From Frigidibacter mobilis (GTDB taxonomy: Bacteria; Pseudomonadota; Alphaproteobacteria; Rhodobacterales; Rhodobacteraceae), in the NCBI RefSeq assembly GCF_001620265.1, contig NZ_CP012661.1, forward strand, positions 992,001-1,056,000: a stretch of 64,000 nucleotides of DNA, read 5' to 3'. A model generated the notes under the pieces. That model was given only the letters and a program-made list of their open reading frames with translations, was not told where the DNA came from and ran no database searches. Positions 11,534 to 22,620 of the stretch are shown here, piece after piece. The position numbers and the translations under genes are program-made. Numbering within the stretch: position 1 is the stretch's first letter; every line of letters starts with the position of its first letter.

Positions 11534-12388
11534 TTAAGCTACTTCCTGCATCTGCTGGCCGGTTTCAATGCTGTTGAAGTAGACCACGGCGGGCGGTTGA
11601 CCGCTATGGGCGGCATGGGGCCGCTGGTGGTTGTAGAAGGTGATCCAGCGTCCGACGCCAGTCCGGGCCTGTGACCCTGTTTCCCAGGCGTGCAGATAGA
11701 CGCATTCATATTTGAGGGACCGCCAAAGGCGCTCGATGAAGATGTTGTCGAGATACCGGGCTTTGCCGTCCATCGAGATCTTGGTCTTTGCCCGCTTCAA
11801 ACGGTCGGTCCAGTCGAAGGACGTGAACTGTGATCCTTGGTCCGTGTTCATTATCTCGGGCGGGCCGAACTTGTGGATGGCCTCGTTCAGCGCCTCGATG
11901 CAGAACTCGGCCTCCAGCGTGTTCGATATCCGCCAGGCCAGCACCTTGCGGGTGAACCAGTCCATGATGGCGACCAGATAGAGAAAGCCTTTGCGCATCG
12001 GCAGGTAGGTGATGTCGGCACACCAGACCTGGTTGGGCCTGTCGATCCGCAGCCCGCCCAGAAGATAGGGGTAGGTCTTGTGCCCCTTCGCGGGCTTGCT
12101 GGTATTGGGTTTCTGGTAGATCGGCATCAATCGCATAAGGCGCATCAGCCGCCGGATCCGCTTTTCGTTCACGGCATGACCTTCGTTCTGCAGGTGCCAC
12201 GTCATCTGCCGGACGCCGTAAAACGGCGTCTCCAGAAACTGCTTGTCGATCAGCAGCATCAAGCCGAGGTTCATCGCAGTCTCTCCTTGCGGCGCGTAGT
12301 AGAACGACGACCGCGAGATCGACAGCAGGCGGCACTGCGCTCCGACCGACAGTTTGGGATGGTCCCGTTCGATCATGCCACGCCTCAC
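11534..12388 (-). CDS. IS3-family transposase OrfB, 284 aa
   Basis: Integrase catalytic subunit. An HTH_21-type N-terminus ([12 protein letters not shown]) is followed by the rve DDE core with [11 protein letters not shown] (first Asp), [12 protein letters not shown] (second Asp) and [12 protein letters not shown] (Glu), ending in [19 protein letters not shown]. The length is normal. It overlaps orfA by 4 bp, so an OrfAB fusion by -1 frameshifting is likely, as is usual in this family. Confidence 0.95.
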   Translation of the reverse strand: MRRGMIERDHPKLSVGAQCRLLSISRSSFYYAPQGETAMNLGLMLLIDKQFLETPFYGVRQMTWHLQNEGHAVNEKRIRRLMRLMRLMPIYQKPNTSKPAKGHKTYPYLLGGLRIDRPNQVWCADITYLPMRKGFLYLVAIMDWFTRKVLAWRISNTLEAEFCIEALNEAIHKFGPPEIMNTDQGSQFTSFDWTDRLKRAKTKISMDGKARYLDNIFIERLWRSLKYECVYLHAWETGSQARTGVGRWITFYNHQRPHAAHSGQPPAVVYFNSIETGQQMQEVA

Positions 12389-12684
12389 TTCCCGGCCCAG
12401 GGCTTGAGCTTTCTTGCCAAAAAATCGTTGGCGACCGCCAGCTCTCCGATCTTGGCATGCAGGTCACGGACCGTGTCCTCGGCGATCTCAGCGGTGGCGG
12501 CCGCCTTGCTTCCCCGCTCAAAGATGCCAGCGGCACCCTCAAGCACGGCCTTCTTCCACTGATGGATCATCGTTGGATGGACCTCATAGGCGCTCGCCAA
12601 CTCCGATACCGTGCGCTCGCCCTTCAGAGCCTCCAAGGCCACCCGCGCCTTGAACACCGCGTCATGGTTCCTGCGTTTCGACAT
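12385..12684 (-). CDS. IS3-family transposase OrfA, 99 aa
   Basis: HTH_Tnp_1 protein: [20 protein letters not shown], then [20 protein letters not shown] and a C-terminal leucine-zipper-like helix ([20 protein letters not shown]). The length is standard for the family. It is the DNA-binding partner of the overlapping OrfB and forms one element with it. Confidence 0.95.
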   Translation of the reverse strand: MSKRRNHDAVFKARVALEALKGERTVSELASAYEVHPTMIHQWKKAVLEGAAGIFERGSKAAATAEIAEDTVRDLHAKIGELAVANDFLARKLKPWAGK

Positions 12685-12764
12685 ATTCTGATCTCCTCGT
12701 CTTGGGGATCAGCAGACCTCAGATCGTAGCTTCCGTCACTGTCCGATTTTCGGGGGGTAGCTCA

Positions 12765-15700
12765 GATCGAGCCATCCCGATCCAGTTCGAGGACGGCTGT
12801 ATCGGAAGTCTGACCTGCGGAGTTGAGGACCTCCAGTGAGACCGAGTGAACCGGGAAGGAGTAGGTTGGGATGATGGCGCGGCGTGAGAGCTGGTCGATC
12901 AGGAACTGGTTCATGTAGAGCCGTTGCTGTGTGCGCAGCGCGCCCAGGGACCGGTCGATCTTGATGAACCTTTGAGCGTCCGTTTTCTCGATCGTCCCGC
13001 GTTCAGCCTCCAGTTCGTCGATTGCCTCCTGCATGAGGCCAAAACGTCCCCAGGCCATGTCCGCGAAGTGCATGATGCGGTCCCGCATGACGACCCTGAG
13101 GCCGTCCTGGTCGAGAGCGATGGAGGCAAGCTCGGGAGGAAGCCTTGTCGAGAGCGCGGCTGCCTCGGCAAGGCTGGCCCCGGCGCGCCCGAGCCAGTTA
13201 TCGAAGTCTTCATTGAAGGCTGCCCGGGCCTCATCGGTCAGGGCTTCGGCGAAGACATCGCGCATCCTCGGCGAGCCGGGGCGAGTGTAGCCCGCCAGGC
13301 GATGCTCGAGGAAGCGGGCGAGCACCATGGATATCTGGTGCCGCTGAAAGAAGCCGGCATTGTCGAGACTGAGGTAGGGGATGATCGGTTGCGCCGCGAG
13401 ATATTCGGAGAACTTCTCGAAAACGGCGCGATCGTAGCGTCCGGACCGCGCGGTGGTGAGAACGATCGGCGCAACTTGTGCCCGTCGGCCAGCGCGACCG
13501 GCGCGCTGCTGGTAGTTGGAGATCGAGGGAGGCACGTTCTTGCACAGCACGGCTTCGAGGTCGCCCAGATCGACACCCATTTCCATGGTCGTTGTGCAGG
13601 AGAGGAGGTTGACCTCACCGGCCTTGAACTCCTCTTCGATGTCCGACCGGATCTCCCCGGCGATCGCGGCTGTATGTTCGCGGGCGATCCCCATCTGAGG
13701 GCGCTCCCGGTATCGGGCGACATAGTGATTGCGGCTCGACAGATCGCTGCGCTCGGCCGACGTGATTTCCCGTAGCGTGCCGTCGCACCGCATCGCCTGG
13801 CAAACGCCGGCGGTGTCGAACTGGGTGCGGGCACCGCACGACAGGCATTGATAGAGTGATACTTCGTCGCCGGGCACGATGAAAAGTGATCGGTCGAGCT
13901 TGAGGCCGCGCCCCACGCCGTGCTTCGACGTCATCGATTTCGGGTGCTCGATCGCTTTCCAGAATTGTGTCAGCACGTCGCGCATCTGGTTGTCGTCGAT
14001 GGTCGTTCCGCAGGCTGCGGACATCCGCGTCATCAGATCCGTGAACCGGTTGGGTCGCCCGCCGGCCGGGATGAGGTTGAGGGGAAGGCTGGTGTGAGGA
14101 TTTCGCTCGCGACTGACGCAGCGGTTTTGCTGTGCTGCGATGCGGGTCCAGATCGACTCGTCGGTGAGGTCGATCATGCCGGATTCCTTCTGGGCAATCG
14201 CGCGATGCTCGCGAATGACCTTGAGCAGGTATCGCACGAATGCCTCGGCATGGGGCTGGAGGGCGTCCGGCATGGCGCGCCGAACCAACTCGATCGGGCG
14301 ATTGATCAGGTCGTAGTCGACACCGATCAAGCCGAAGCCCTCGAGACTGAGGCGGCCCCGGCCGAAGACCGTGATCTCGGCGGCAATCAGGGCTTTCAGG
14401 CGAAGCAACTCGTTCGATCCCGTTTCCCGTTCGGGAACGACGCCCGGGCGGTGGAGGCGCAGACCGTCGGCCTGGAGCTCGCGCAGAACGGCCCCGACGA
14501 GGTTGTCGATGTCCATGCGGCCGCCGGTTTCCACAGCACGAAGTATCGCGCTGCGGATTGCCTGTTCACGCGAGGTGCGCTCGAAGAACGGGGCAAAGAA
14601 GGCCGCATCTTGCCGATTGTCGGAGAAGACCAGGAGGTTGCGACCACCCATGGGCGGGCTGGTGCCCAGATCGCGCGTCGGCATGGCTTCGAGGAGAGCC
14701 TGGGCCGCGACCGCGGCGATGGCCTCGTCGCCAGGACGAACGGTCGTGACAGGTTCGTTGAAGCGTGCAGAGCGGTGGTTGCAGGCGGCGCAGCGGCGCA
14801 TGTAGCGACTGCCGTCATCGGGGTCTTCCTGCAAGGCTACGTCCTCGAGGGCGACCGCACCGAAATCATCCGCTTCCATCGGCCTTCCCGTAGAGGGATC
14901 GACGAAGATGATCTGGCCAGGATCGGAAGGATCGGCATCATCATCTTCTTCGATTGCCATCCCGCCCGGGACGAGACGCAGCATGTGCCGCTCGCCGGAG
15001 CCCTGCGTCGGATCGAGGAGCGCGCCATTATCCCAGGCCTCTATGTAGGGCTCGCCGCAGTTCCGGCAGACATAGAGCTCGAAGACAGGCCTGTCGTCCT
15101 CATCGCGTTCGGCGCCGATCACGACGGCGCCGAGATTGTCTTCGGCGTCCGACCTGAGGGTGACGCCAGTGCGCTCGGGGGCGCGCGAGATCAGGTGATA
15201 ACGCGCCGGGAGGAGAGGGAAGACGGCCGCGTTGGCGCTGACCGCAAGAACACCCACGGAGATAAGGCCGACGAGTGCCGGCACGGCATCTTCGCCCGCG
15301 TCGGGAAAGATCTCGGACGCAAGTGCCTCTATGGCGATCGATCCGCCCTCAAGGCGATGGGCGATGTGATGAATTTCATCGAAAGCGGCCAAGCGCTCGA
15401 TCAGCGCATCGCCCAGCGACGGACCATCTCCGAGATGGAGTTCGCTCAGGCCGAGAAGATCCGCTTCGAGATTCCATTCCTCGATCGTCATCGGGGTGTC
15501 GCTCTGCACGGCCTCTCGGGCGGTCTCGGCCAGGGTTCGCGCCTCGGCCCAGCTGGCTGGCGAAAGACCGCTCGGCGCCGCAGAGCGGGAAAGGCTTGGA
15601 TGCGCCTTCCGCTCGGACGTGATGACGGCACGCTCTCCGTCGAAAGGCTCACCGAAGAGGCGAGATGCAAAATCCGCGAGCTCATCCTTGCGGCCCGGAT

Positions 15701-16604
15701 CGAGCGAAGCCGATGTCCCGACGCAACGCACCTGACGATCAGGAATGCCGAGATGCGCTTTCAGCCGTCTCAGCAGGAAGGATACCTCGATTGCCTGCGC
15801 GCCGGCATATGTGTGGATTTCGTCGAGAACGATCCAGCGCAGGTCGGCTCCACCAAGGAGCTGACGGTTAGTCGGCAGCAGCAGGATGTGCTCGAGCATC
15901 GCGTAGTTCGTAATCAGGATGTGCGGAGGAGTTGCTCGCATCTCCGCGCGCGAGAGCAGCCAGTTGTCCGAAACGTCTGCATCCTCGCCGAAGGTGTCGA
16001 GAAAGCTCGGCATGGACCGCAGGCGCGTCATCTCTTCTTCGCGTGTCGCGCGGGACTTCACCTGACCGGTGTAGCGGCCAAGCGTGATGCCGGGATCGCC
16101 GAGATCCCTGAAAAGAAGCTGTGCGATCCGGCCCAGCTGGTCGTTTGCCAGGGCGTTGAGAGGATAGACCAGGATGGCGCGCACGCCCGGTCGCTCAAGA
16201 TCGCCCTGGGCGAGGATGTCGTTGACGAGAGGAAAGAGGAAGCTCTCCGTCTTGCCGGAACCGGTTCCTGTTGCGACGAGGTAGTTCTCCTGCCGCCGGA
16301 TCGCTGCCTCCTGATGGCCGTGCAGCGGGCGAGACCAGATGGATGGCGCGGCCGAGGCAAGGGTGCACCATTCCGGCATGAGGACCCCTTCTTCCTGGAG
16401 CCCCTCGAGGGATTTTCCCTTCTCGAAGTCCGGAAGGGTCTCCACGAAGGGTCCCTTGACGAAATTGAGGCGGCCGATGCTTTGCCTCAGCTCTTCAGCC
16501 AGTCGAGGCGCCCGGATCTCGTTGATTGGCGATGAGGTCGCCACGAAGCGGGCGAGAACGGAGTTCAATTGCTCACGGAAAGAATTGGGATTGAGGATCG
16601 TCAT
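12765..16604 (-). pseudogene. DruE-like DEAD/DEAH helicase, N-terminal part (interrupted by IS3)
   Basis: 1280 aa in the present frame; 1646 aa when joined to 10391-11491. Superfamily 2 helicase: Walker A GTGSGKT at residues 113-119, motif II DEIH at 261-264, zinc-type pairs (CRNCGEP, CAACNH), second RecA domain ending in motif VI (QQRAGRAGRR, before residue 1060). The full architecture, SF2 helicase plus C-terminal DUF1998, is that of Druantia DruE and DISARM/MrfA-like proteins. The size is closer to DruE (about 1800-2100 aa) than to MrfA (about 750). Its ATG overlaps the stop of the upstream 1017-aa gene (ATGA, 16601-16604), so the two are translationally coupled. The truncated protein keeps both RecA lobes but loses the zinc domain, so loss of function is likely but not certain. 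Confidence 0.9.
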
Positions 16605-19600
16605 GAAGTGGAGGGTCCGTTCTTGCTGGCATGGCCCCAGAGGGCCCGGAAATAGGCGAAGATCTCCACCCCTGCACGAAGCATCAGCGTGAGGGACTGA
16701 CCGACTTCTCTTCGTGGAAGTCCGGTGCGGAAAACGATGTCGTCGACGAATGAATCGGCTCGCGCTTCTGCGCAGCTGCGCGCGTGGCGCTCTATCTGGA
16801 TCGCAATCCGGGCGGGAAGGGGATCTCCGCCGCCATTGATATCGAAGGAGCGGATCTGTTCAAGCCCCTCGACATGCGCTCCGCAAATCAATCGCACTGC
16901 GTTGGACAGCGTGCCGCTGCCTGCGATGTCGCGCAGATCGGTTTCCTTGAGTCGGTAGCGCAAGGCCCGAAAACCATGTTGCAGCCTGTCGGCCTGAAGT
17001 TCGGTCGGGATGCCTGAATCGGCACTTACACGATCCAGCCAGATCGAAAGTGGCGTGTCGCTTCGTAGATCAGGAGCTGGTGAGGGCGGCGGTATCGACG
17101 CCATCTTCCCGAGCGGGGCCAGCCCCGTTTCGGTCTGAAGTCCTGTAAATGCAAGCAGTTGAGCCTCGAGAATCCAAGGGGCGCTCGCAACGATGTCGTG
17201 TCGCGGAGGCTGCCCGTCCAGGCGCACCACATTCAGCAGGGACTTGACCCGCCCGAGCATCCGCGGAGCTCCGACATGATCGAGAGAGGCCTCGTAAAGC
17301 GGCGCAAGAGCCCGAGTGAGTTGACCACCAAGACATTCGGCCTCGGGCTCGGCGAGAAAATGTGCGAGTGTGAGAAGGGCCTGATGAGACGGAGCGGTCA
17401 CTGGCCCTTCGAGGCCGATTGCGATCGGGGCATCGCGGATATCGCGGAGCTGGTGAAGAGATCCTGCCTCGTTGCGCATGAAGAATGTTGCCCGCGCAGG
17501 AGAGGCCAGGTTCGAATGGTGAATGCGGACATCTATTTTTCCGCTCGCCGAGTCGAAGCTGGCCCGAATCGCCTCAAGGGGCGGGAGGTCAGGCACGAAG
17601 TGGTCGAAGGTGTGCTCGCTCTCGAGTGCGGGGCCTGCCAGGGGTTCGATGCGCACCAGCAAGGCTCGACAGGGAGAGGGTGGCTTGAAGTTGATGCGGA
17701 TCTCGTCCGCCTTCTCGACAAGCTCAAGCTCCGATGCGTCTGACCCGCGATGAATGCGGGCAAGGAGATCAACGCGCCCGTCTGCGCGCCTGAGGGCGAT
17801 GCGATCGTCGCCTCCCTCCGGCTCTTCGAGCTGACTGGCGCCGATTTCGATCGTCTGGCGCTGGAAGAACGGACGTCGCGTCTCGCGCCCGAGGACAAGA
17901 AGAGAGGCGTTCCGGTCCGGAGAGCGCAGAAGAAGTGTGTCGTGCCGGTTGTCATGCCCGAAGAGGAGAGTGGCCCCACGCGGGACGAATACCCGCTGAT
18001 TTGTCGCGACACGGTAGTGCCAGAGTTTTTCGCCTCGCGCGGCGAGTTGAAATTCGTGGACCCGTTCCGGGCCGGCAAGCCCGAGTATGGCGGTTTCCTG
18101 GTGGGTATGAGGATCGACCGAGAGTAGCCCGTCAAGGGCGCGCAGTCCGGCGCTGCGGGCCGCGCTGAAGTTTTCTGGGATCGGTATGTCCGCAAGATCC
18201 TCCGTAGGTGCCTTCGTGCCCGGCCAGATCCAGCAGCGCGTCGAGATCGCGGCGCGCGCGCCCAGATCTCCCGCCGCACCCGGCGTGAGGATCTCGAAAG
18301 TGACCTCCGATGGATCTGAAGATGTGTCGAGGCGCACATCCGAGAAGAGCATCGTGGCCTGCCCCTCGTCATCGAGGAGGAGGCTGTGATACCGGACTTC
18401 ATCTCCGATGCGCATCCGAACGATACGTCCGCGACCGCCGACATCGGGATCGGCTTTCAGCCGCAAAATCCCGTCGCAGGCATAGAGGGCGTGACTGCCG
18501 TCGCGCCCAAGGACTGAACCATCGATCCAGATGGCATCTTCTCGCGGCCTTGCGAGCGAAAGGTCCTGCCGCCCGACAAAAGTGAGCGCTTCTTCTGCAT
18601 GCACCCATGCGACCCGGAAGTTCGGGTCCTGTGCTGGAATGGCCTCCCCGAAAGAGGGGCTGGAGAATTCGTGGGAGGAAAGGACGACAAGCCTTTCGGC
18701 TGCAACCTCCAGTTCCTGCTGGTCAGCCGAAATGCGCGCCAAGAGTGCGCCGCTGTCGGCGTCGAAAACGAGAGCCTCTCCGGCGGCCGGACCGAAGGCG
18801 ATCTTTTGGAAAATGGCGCCGGCGTTCCAGCTCAATTCGAGAGCCCAGGGCGGAGCGATGCGGAGGCGATCTCCGCTGGTGAGCCTGGTCGGGAAAGCAC
18901 CAAGCCGCAAAGATTGCGCTTGCCTGGATTGCTCGATCTCGAGGCCGATCCGGTTGCCCGCCCAGAAGAGCCGGGGAGGCCCGACGAGATCCTCCTTGAT
19001 GCGACCCATGCGCTTGGCGGCGCTATCGTAGGCCTTGAAAAGGTGAGCCTCGGTGTCGCCGATCGGATCGACATCTTTGCGCCAGGCCTCGAAGCGACGT
19101 GCAAGGTGGGCAGAAGTGTCGAAGAACACTGTTGCTCGAAGCCTTGTAAGGCCCGGGCAGCGCTCGATCACGACCCGACGCTGCCAGAGGCGTGCCGTGG
19201 CGGTGTCTTCGATGGCGGGTGGGCCGAGGTAGAGGGACGCCCCGACGAAGGCGCGGGCAAGATCGTCGTGTTGTGCATGGGCCGGCCCGAGCGGAGCGAA
19301 AAACAGGTTCGTCGGATTATTGCCTGAAACCGGGAGTCCGAGATCGCGCGCTGCGCGCCTGAAGCGACTCTTGAGATCTTCTCGGGACGCCGGATCATCA
19401 TAGCTCCTGCCGACGAAGCGGCTGATGTGCAGGTAAACCTCGTGCGTGGCTGTGCCGTAGCTTAGCGCCAGCGGGCGCAGCACGGCCCAGACGGCGAGGG
19501 TCGGGGCGACTGTAAAAAGGCGCCAAAGAGGTGAGGCGCGTGCGATGCGTGCGGCTTCGTCGAGATGAATTTCGCCAGGTTGGATATCGACAATGAATGG

Positions 19601-19654
19601 AGTTGAACCGGGCCCCGTCCATGCGGCGCTCAGCCTTGCCTCGATCTCAGCCAA
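16601..19654 (-). CDS. First gene of helicase operon, unknown protein, 1017 aa (DruH-like position)
   Basis: There is no recognisable catalytic motif, signal peptide or membrane segment. The first 130 residues look helical (APTLAVWAVLRPLALSYG, VYLHISRFVGRSY). Residues about 170-850 look beta-rich, with repeated short strands and turns. The last 150 are helical again. The open frame begins at a TTG (19654) with an in-frame stop just upstream. An ATG at 19674 lies in another frame next to a CCCCGCCC run and would join this frame if one base were missing there, so the true N-terminus may be about seven residues longer. Size and position directly before a DruE-type helicase recall DruH of type III Druantia, but I cannot claim sequence homology. 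Confidence 0.7.
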   Translation of the reverse strand: MAEIEARLSAAWTGPGSTPFIVDIQPGEIHLDEAARIARASPLWRLFTVAPTLAVWAVLRPLALSYGTATHEVYLHISRFVGRSYDDPASREDLKSRFRRAARDLGLPVSGNNPTNLFFAPLGPAHAQHDDLARAFVGASLYLGPPAIEDTATARLWQRRVVIERCPGLTRLRATVFFDTSAHLARRFEAWRKDVDPIGDTEAHLFKAYDSAAKRMGRIKEDLVGPPRLFWAGNRIGLEIEQSRQAQSLRLGAFPTRLTSGDRLRIAPPWALELSWNAGAIFQKIAFGPAAGEALVFDADSGALLARISADQQELEVAAERLVVLSSHEFSSPSFGEAIPAQDPNFRVAWVHAEEALTFVGRQDLSLARPREDAIWIDGSVLGRDGSHALYACDGILRLKADPDVGGRGRIVRMRIGDEVRYHSLLLDDEGQATMLFSDVRLDTSSDPSEVTFEILTPGAAGDLGARAAISTRCWIWPGTKAPTEDLADIPIPENFSAARSAGLRALDGLLSVDPHTHQETAILGLAGPERVHEFQLAARGEKLWHYRVATNQRVFVPRGATLLFGHDNRHDTLLLRSPDRNASLLVLGRETRRPFFQRQTIEIGASQLEEPEGGDDRIALRRADGRVDLLARIHRGSDASELELVEKADEIRINFKPPSPCRALLVRIEPLAGPALESEHTFDHFVPDLPPLEAIRASFDSASGKIDVRIHHSNLASPARATFFMRNEAGSLHQLRDIRDAPIAIGLEGPVTAPSHQALLTLAHFLAEPEAECLGGQLTRALAPLYEASLDHVGAPRMLGRVKSLLNVVRLDGQPPRHDIVASAPWILEAQLLAFTGLQTETGLAPLGKMASIPPPSPAPDLRSDTPLSIWLDRVSADSGIPTELQADRLQHGFRALRYRLKETDLRDIAGSGTLSNAVRLICGAHVEGLEQIRSFDINGGGDPLPARIAIQIERHARSCAEARADSFVDDIVFRTGLPRREVGQSLTLMLRAGVEIFAYFRALWGHASKNGPSTS

Positions 19655-19775
19655 CCGCTCGGGCGGGGAACGTCATGGAAATTGCTTGGGTCAGAGATTC
19701 TCATGCATGCCTTTGTTTTGATATAGAAGGTTGCCGCAGAAAGCATGGGCAAGACAATATTCGCATATACCGCCT

Positions 19776-20904
19776 CTACTTCAAAACCCGAAAGTTCCCG
19801 TGGGTTATGACGCGGAAGTTGTCTGAGACCTTGTCGCGGAATTTCGTCCAGTCCTGCGGGATGGTTTCACGCATGAATGCGAGGATTGCGTCGGCGAACT
19901 GCTTCTGACTTGGGTAGTAGCGATTATGAGTGACGTATTGATGTAGCACGGCCCAAATTCTTCTCGTGTGCTTGCCTGTCCCCGATGATAAGCCTCCGCC
20001 ATAATTCCTTCGATTTCTGTAAGCGTGTTTTTGAAGACTGAAACCGGGTCTCTCGCCTTAAACGCGTTGACGGCAGAGCGCATAATCACTTCTTTCTTTC
20101 GGAAATGAACCCTCTGCATCCACCGCTCAAACATACGTTCAATTCGGGCATCATCAAATTTTGAGAACAGCGTAGCTTCTGCCTGTTCTAGGAATAGGTC
20201 GGCATCCAGCATCCTAGTCTGCATCTGAAACTCGCCGGACATGACTTCCAAAAACGGAAACCAGCCGGCGGACACAATCTTGTCGAAGAGGGGGTTATTT
20301 GCGACCGCTGCGTATAGGTCGGCATATTTCATTTGACGAAGAAGCGCGCCCATTGTCCGCTGCGCCGCCGACACATCCATGTCCCCATTGCTTCGGTCCA
20401 AGTCGAAGTATAACGCGAACCGCCACCCCTCGCGCAGTATCAGCAGTATTCGGTCTTGGGGCGCAATTTCCGCGAGTGGGAATTCGACAGCAAGAACGTC
20501 GGCGACATCACTCTCGAAAAATACAGTCCCACCCGGCATCGCGCCGGGACGCTTAAGGCGCTGGTGAACGACCATAGCGGCCTTGTCCACCCACAGCTCC
20601 GCTGATGCGTCCGGCTTTATAACGAGAAGAACGGTGGATGCTCGCTCGATCGATACCCCTACGCCGGACACCTGCGCGAAGCCTTGGATAGCCCCGGACA
20701 TACCCCCAATAATCTTGTAGAACATCGCATCGTCAGAGGTGAGTGCCATTTTGGTGTAAACGCTTACTTGCCCACCACGCTGTGATGCAGTTACCGATAC
20801 TCCCACGAGTTGCACATCTTTGAGCCGAATGGGCTCACCAAGGTTTCCAGCGAGCATCCCGGCCAAGGCTTTCGGTCTTCTGCTTCAGTGGCGTCCGTGG
20901 TCAT
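19776..20904 (-). CDS. Unknown protein, about 375 aa (two frameshifts)
   Basis: The main open frame is 19805-20866. The natural gene probably starts at the ATG at 20904 (MTTDATEAEDRK) and ends at 19776. One-base slips near 20868 and 19975 interrupt it. The alternative C-terminal frame reads like real protein (LHQYVTHNRYYPSQKQFADA, ending NFRVITHGNFRVLK). The N-terminal third is beta-rich with Gly repeats; the rest is helical and rich in Phe and Met. I recognise no family. It lies about 120 bp upstream of the 1017-aa gene on the same strand, so it could be an extra component of that operon or a separate gene. Confidence 0.5.
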
Positions 20905-21239
20905 GGCGATCCCTTTGATCGACTCGTGCCCTTGGCACCAGAGCCTTCTCAAGTGCCTTTGTGAAGGGCATAGGCAATGACGGCAATGGGCTCTTCACGT
21001 CGATCTGCCACGCTTCGGGACGGGAAGGGTGCGTCTGAGCCTCCGACACACGCGCTCGGCCCGGAGCCGCCGTTTGACCCTACCGACGTATGCCGCCGAA
21101 GCGGCTACTCGATTGTGCCGCAGCGACGGGGCAAGCCAGCCAAAACCGAAATTCGGTGTCTAGCGAATTCTGACGTCGTCTCATTCTACAGTGATCGGAT
21201 GATTTCTCCGAATACGTCGGTCCCTATTTTTTCACTTCT
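20905..21239. other. No gene recognised
   Basis: This is 335 bp between two minus-strand genes. The left half is GC-rich and the right half becomes AT-rich toward 21240. Open frames on the plus strand have no family resemblance or ribosome binding site. It probably holds the promoter of the 19776-20904 gene and the 3' end of the nuclease transcript. Confidence 0.4.
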
Positions 21240-22447
21240 CTATCCCTCAGCTTCGGGCTTTGGCCTTGGGAATTGACGTCGCCGCAAGCGTGGCTTTTTC
21301 CAGCTTTGCCCAAGGAAAACTATGTGACCATCTACTCCTTGTGTTACACCGGCGAAGTCATCCGGTGTGGGAAAAACTTCATCTGACTTGGCTACCCTAT
21401 GAATCCTTGACGCAAAGGATTCGACATCCTCCTTCAGCCCGTCGGAGGACAGTTGCTGTTCTTCCGGCCGCTCAAGGTTCTCCTCCCCATTTCTACGTCT
21501 AATATACTTCTCAATTGCTTTGTCGTCCCCTTTTCTGACAGCCTTAAGAACGGAAGTGCTGACGCCAAAGAACAGGTCCAATTCCTTGATCTCGATTGCT
21601 TGAAAAGTTTCACCATCATAATCCATATCAATAACACTCTGCGACTCTTCCTCTAAAAGAGACGCAATTAACGTGTAATGACTCGTGATCAATCCGGGCT
21701 CAGGAACAAAGTCCGGCGCACCTTCCAATGCGGAAACGGGGTCAATAACTTCCACGGTCAGCTGAGTGGCGCCGAGATATGTGATGCATGCAAATCTCCC
21801 GACAGGATCGGAGCCGTCAATCTTGTTGATCGTTTGCGTTTGAGTTTTTGCAGTTTGGCGTAGCTGTGAATTAGATGACTGCGCTCGCCCTTTGGATTCA
21901 AAGATGCCATACCTGCCATCGTGCCGCAATCCAACAAAGTCCGGCCTCCCATTGGGCCAGGATGGAAGGATGCAGTGATTGCGGTAGTGCTATATACTGC
22001 TTTTGTGTAGGTGTCTAAATGAAGCAGTGGGGAATACCCAAGCCATTCCGCAACCACTTGAGTGGCGATCCCGCCAATAAAATAGCTAGCGGCTCCCTTC
22101 TCTGACGGATCGAGCGTGTCAAAAGCCTCTGATCGAGAATATATTGATTTCGATCCTTTAGTCGCCCTAGATATATTTGCCAATAGCATTGCAACTCGCC
22201 AAATGCATTCAAGTCTTGACTTTCCGCCATGCGCGAGAACGTGTGTCCAGTTCGCTCGACCTACAGTCAAAGCAGCTCTAACTAATCGAGAGACGCTAAC
22301 GCCAATTGAAGTCTTCGGCCAAACTTCAGATATTGAACCAGAGGCGGGATCAACATCATAGAATTTGAACATAATTTCGGGCAAAGGCGGAACTTTCTGA
22401 GGGAGCGGGATTTTACGGCCACTATGTATTGTAGTTTGACAAGGCAT
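21240..22447 (-). CDS. Putative PD-(D/E)XK nuclease-like protein, about 402 aa (frameshift)
   Basis: Two overlapping minus frames (22447-21758 and 21929-21240) join into one protein across a single-base slip near 21951. The joined sequence around it reads RPDFVGLRHDGRYGIFESKG, that is P-D, 12 residues, then E-S-K, which is the spacing of a PD-(D/E)XK nuclease core. The N-terminal 160 residues are helical and hydrophobic in places. The C-terminal 150 residues are charged and end in a basic tail (KKPRLRRRQFPRPK). Base composition is AT-richer than the neighbours. It may be a standalone restriction-like effector. The nuclease assignment rests only on the motif. Confidence 0.5.
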
Positions 22448-22620
22448 ACTACTCCCACGTTTTTCCTTTGTCGCATCAAACCCATGTCTGAAACCTGCGC
22501 ATCGTGCCGCCCCTTGGGCGCGGCGCTAACGGCGGCTATCTCCGGCTTCCGCGCCCGCAATGCCGCAACCTCACGGGCTGCTCACCGCCCTTCACGTCGC
22601 CGCGCAGCTTGTTGGCTTCC

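Larger units (their letters stand above)
11495..12764 (-). mobile_element. IS3-family element inserted in the helicase gene, 1270 bp
   Basis: Terminal inverted repeats are visible: TGAGCTACTCCCCGA at 11495 and, on the other strand, TGAGCTACCCCCCGA from 12764, matching at 22 of the first 26 positions. The element is flanked by a 3-bp direct repeat GAT (11492-11494 and 12765-12767), as expected for IS3-family insertion. It carries overlapping orfA and orfB with no visible damage, so it is probably recent and possibly still active. Its first bases supply the TGA stop that ends the helicase N-terminal frame. Confidence 0.95.

Noticed and set aside
13920..16535. Plus-strand open frame of 871 aa opposite the helicase
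   Set aside because: It lies entirely over the helicase motifs on the other strand, has no recognisable domain, and has the composition typical of an antisense shadow.
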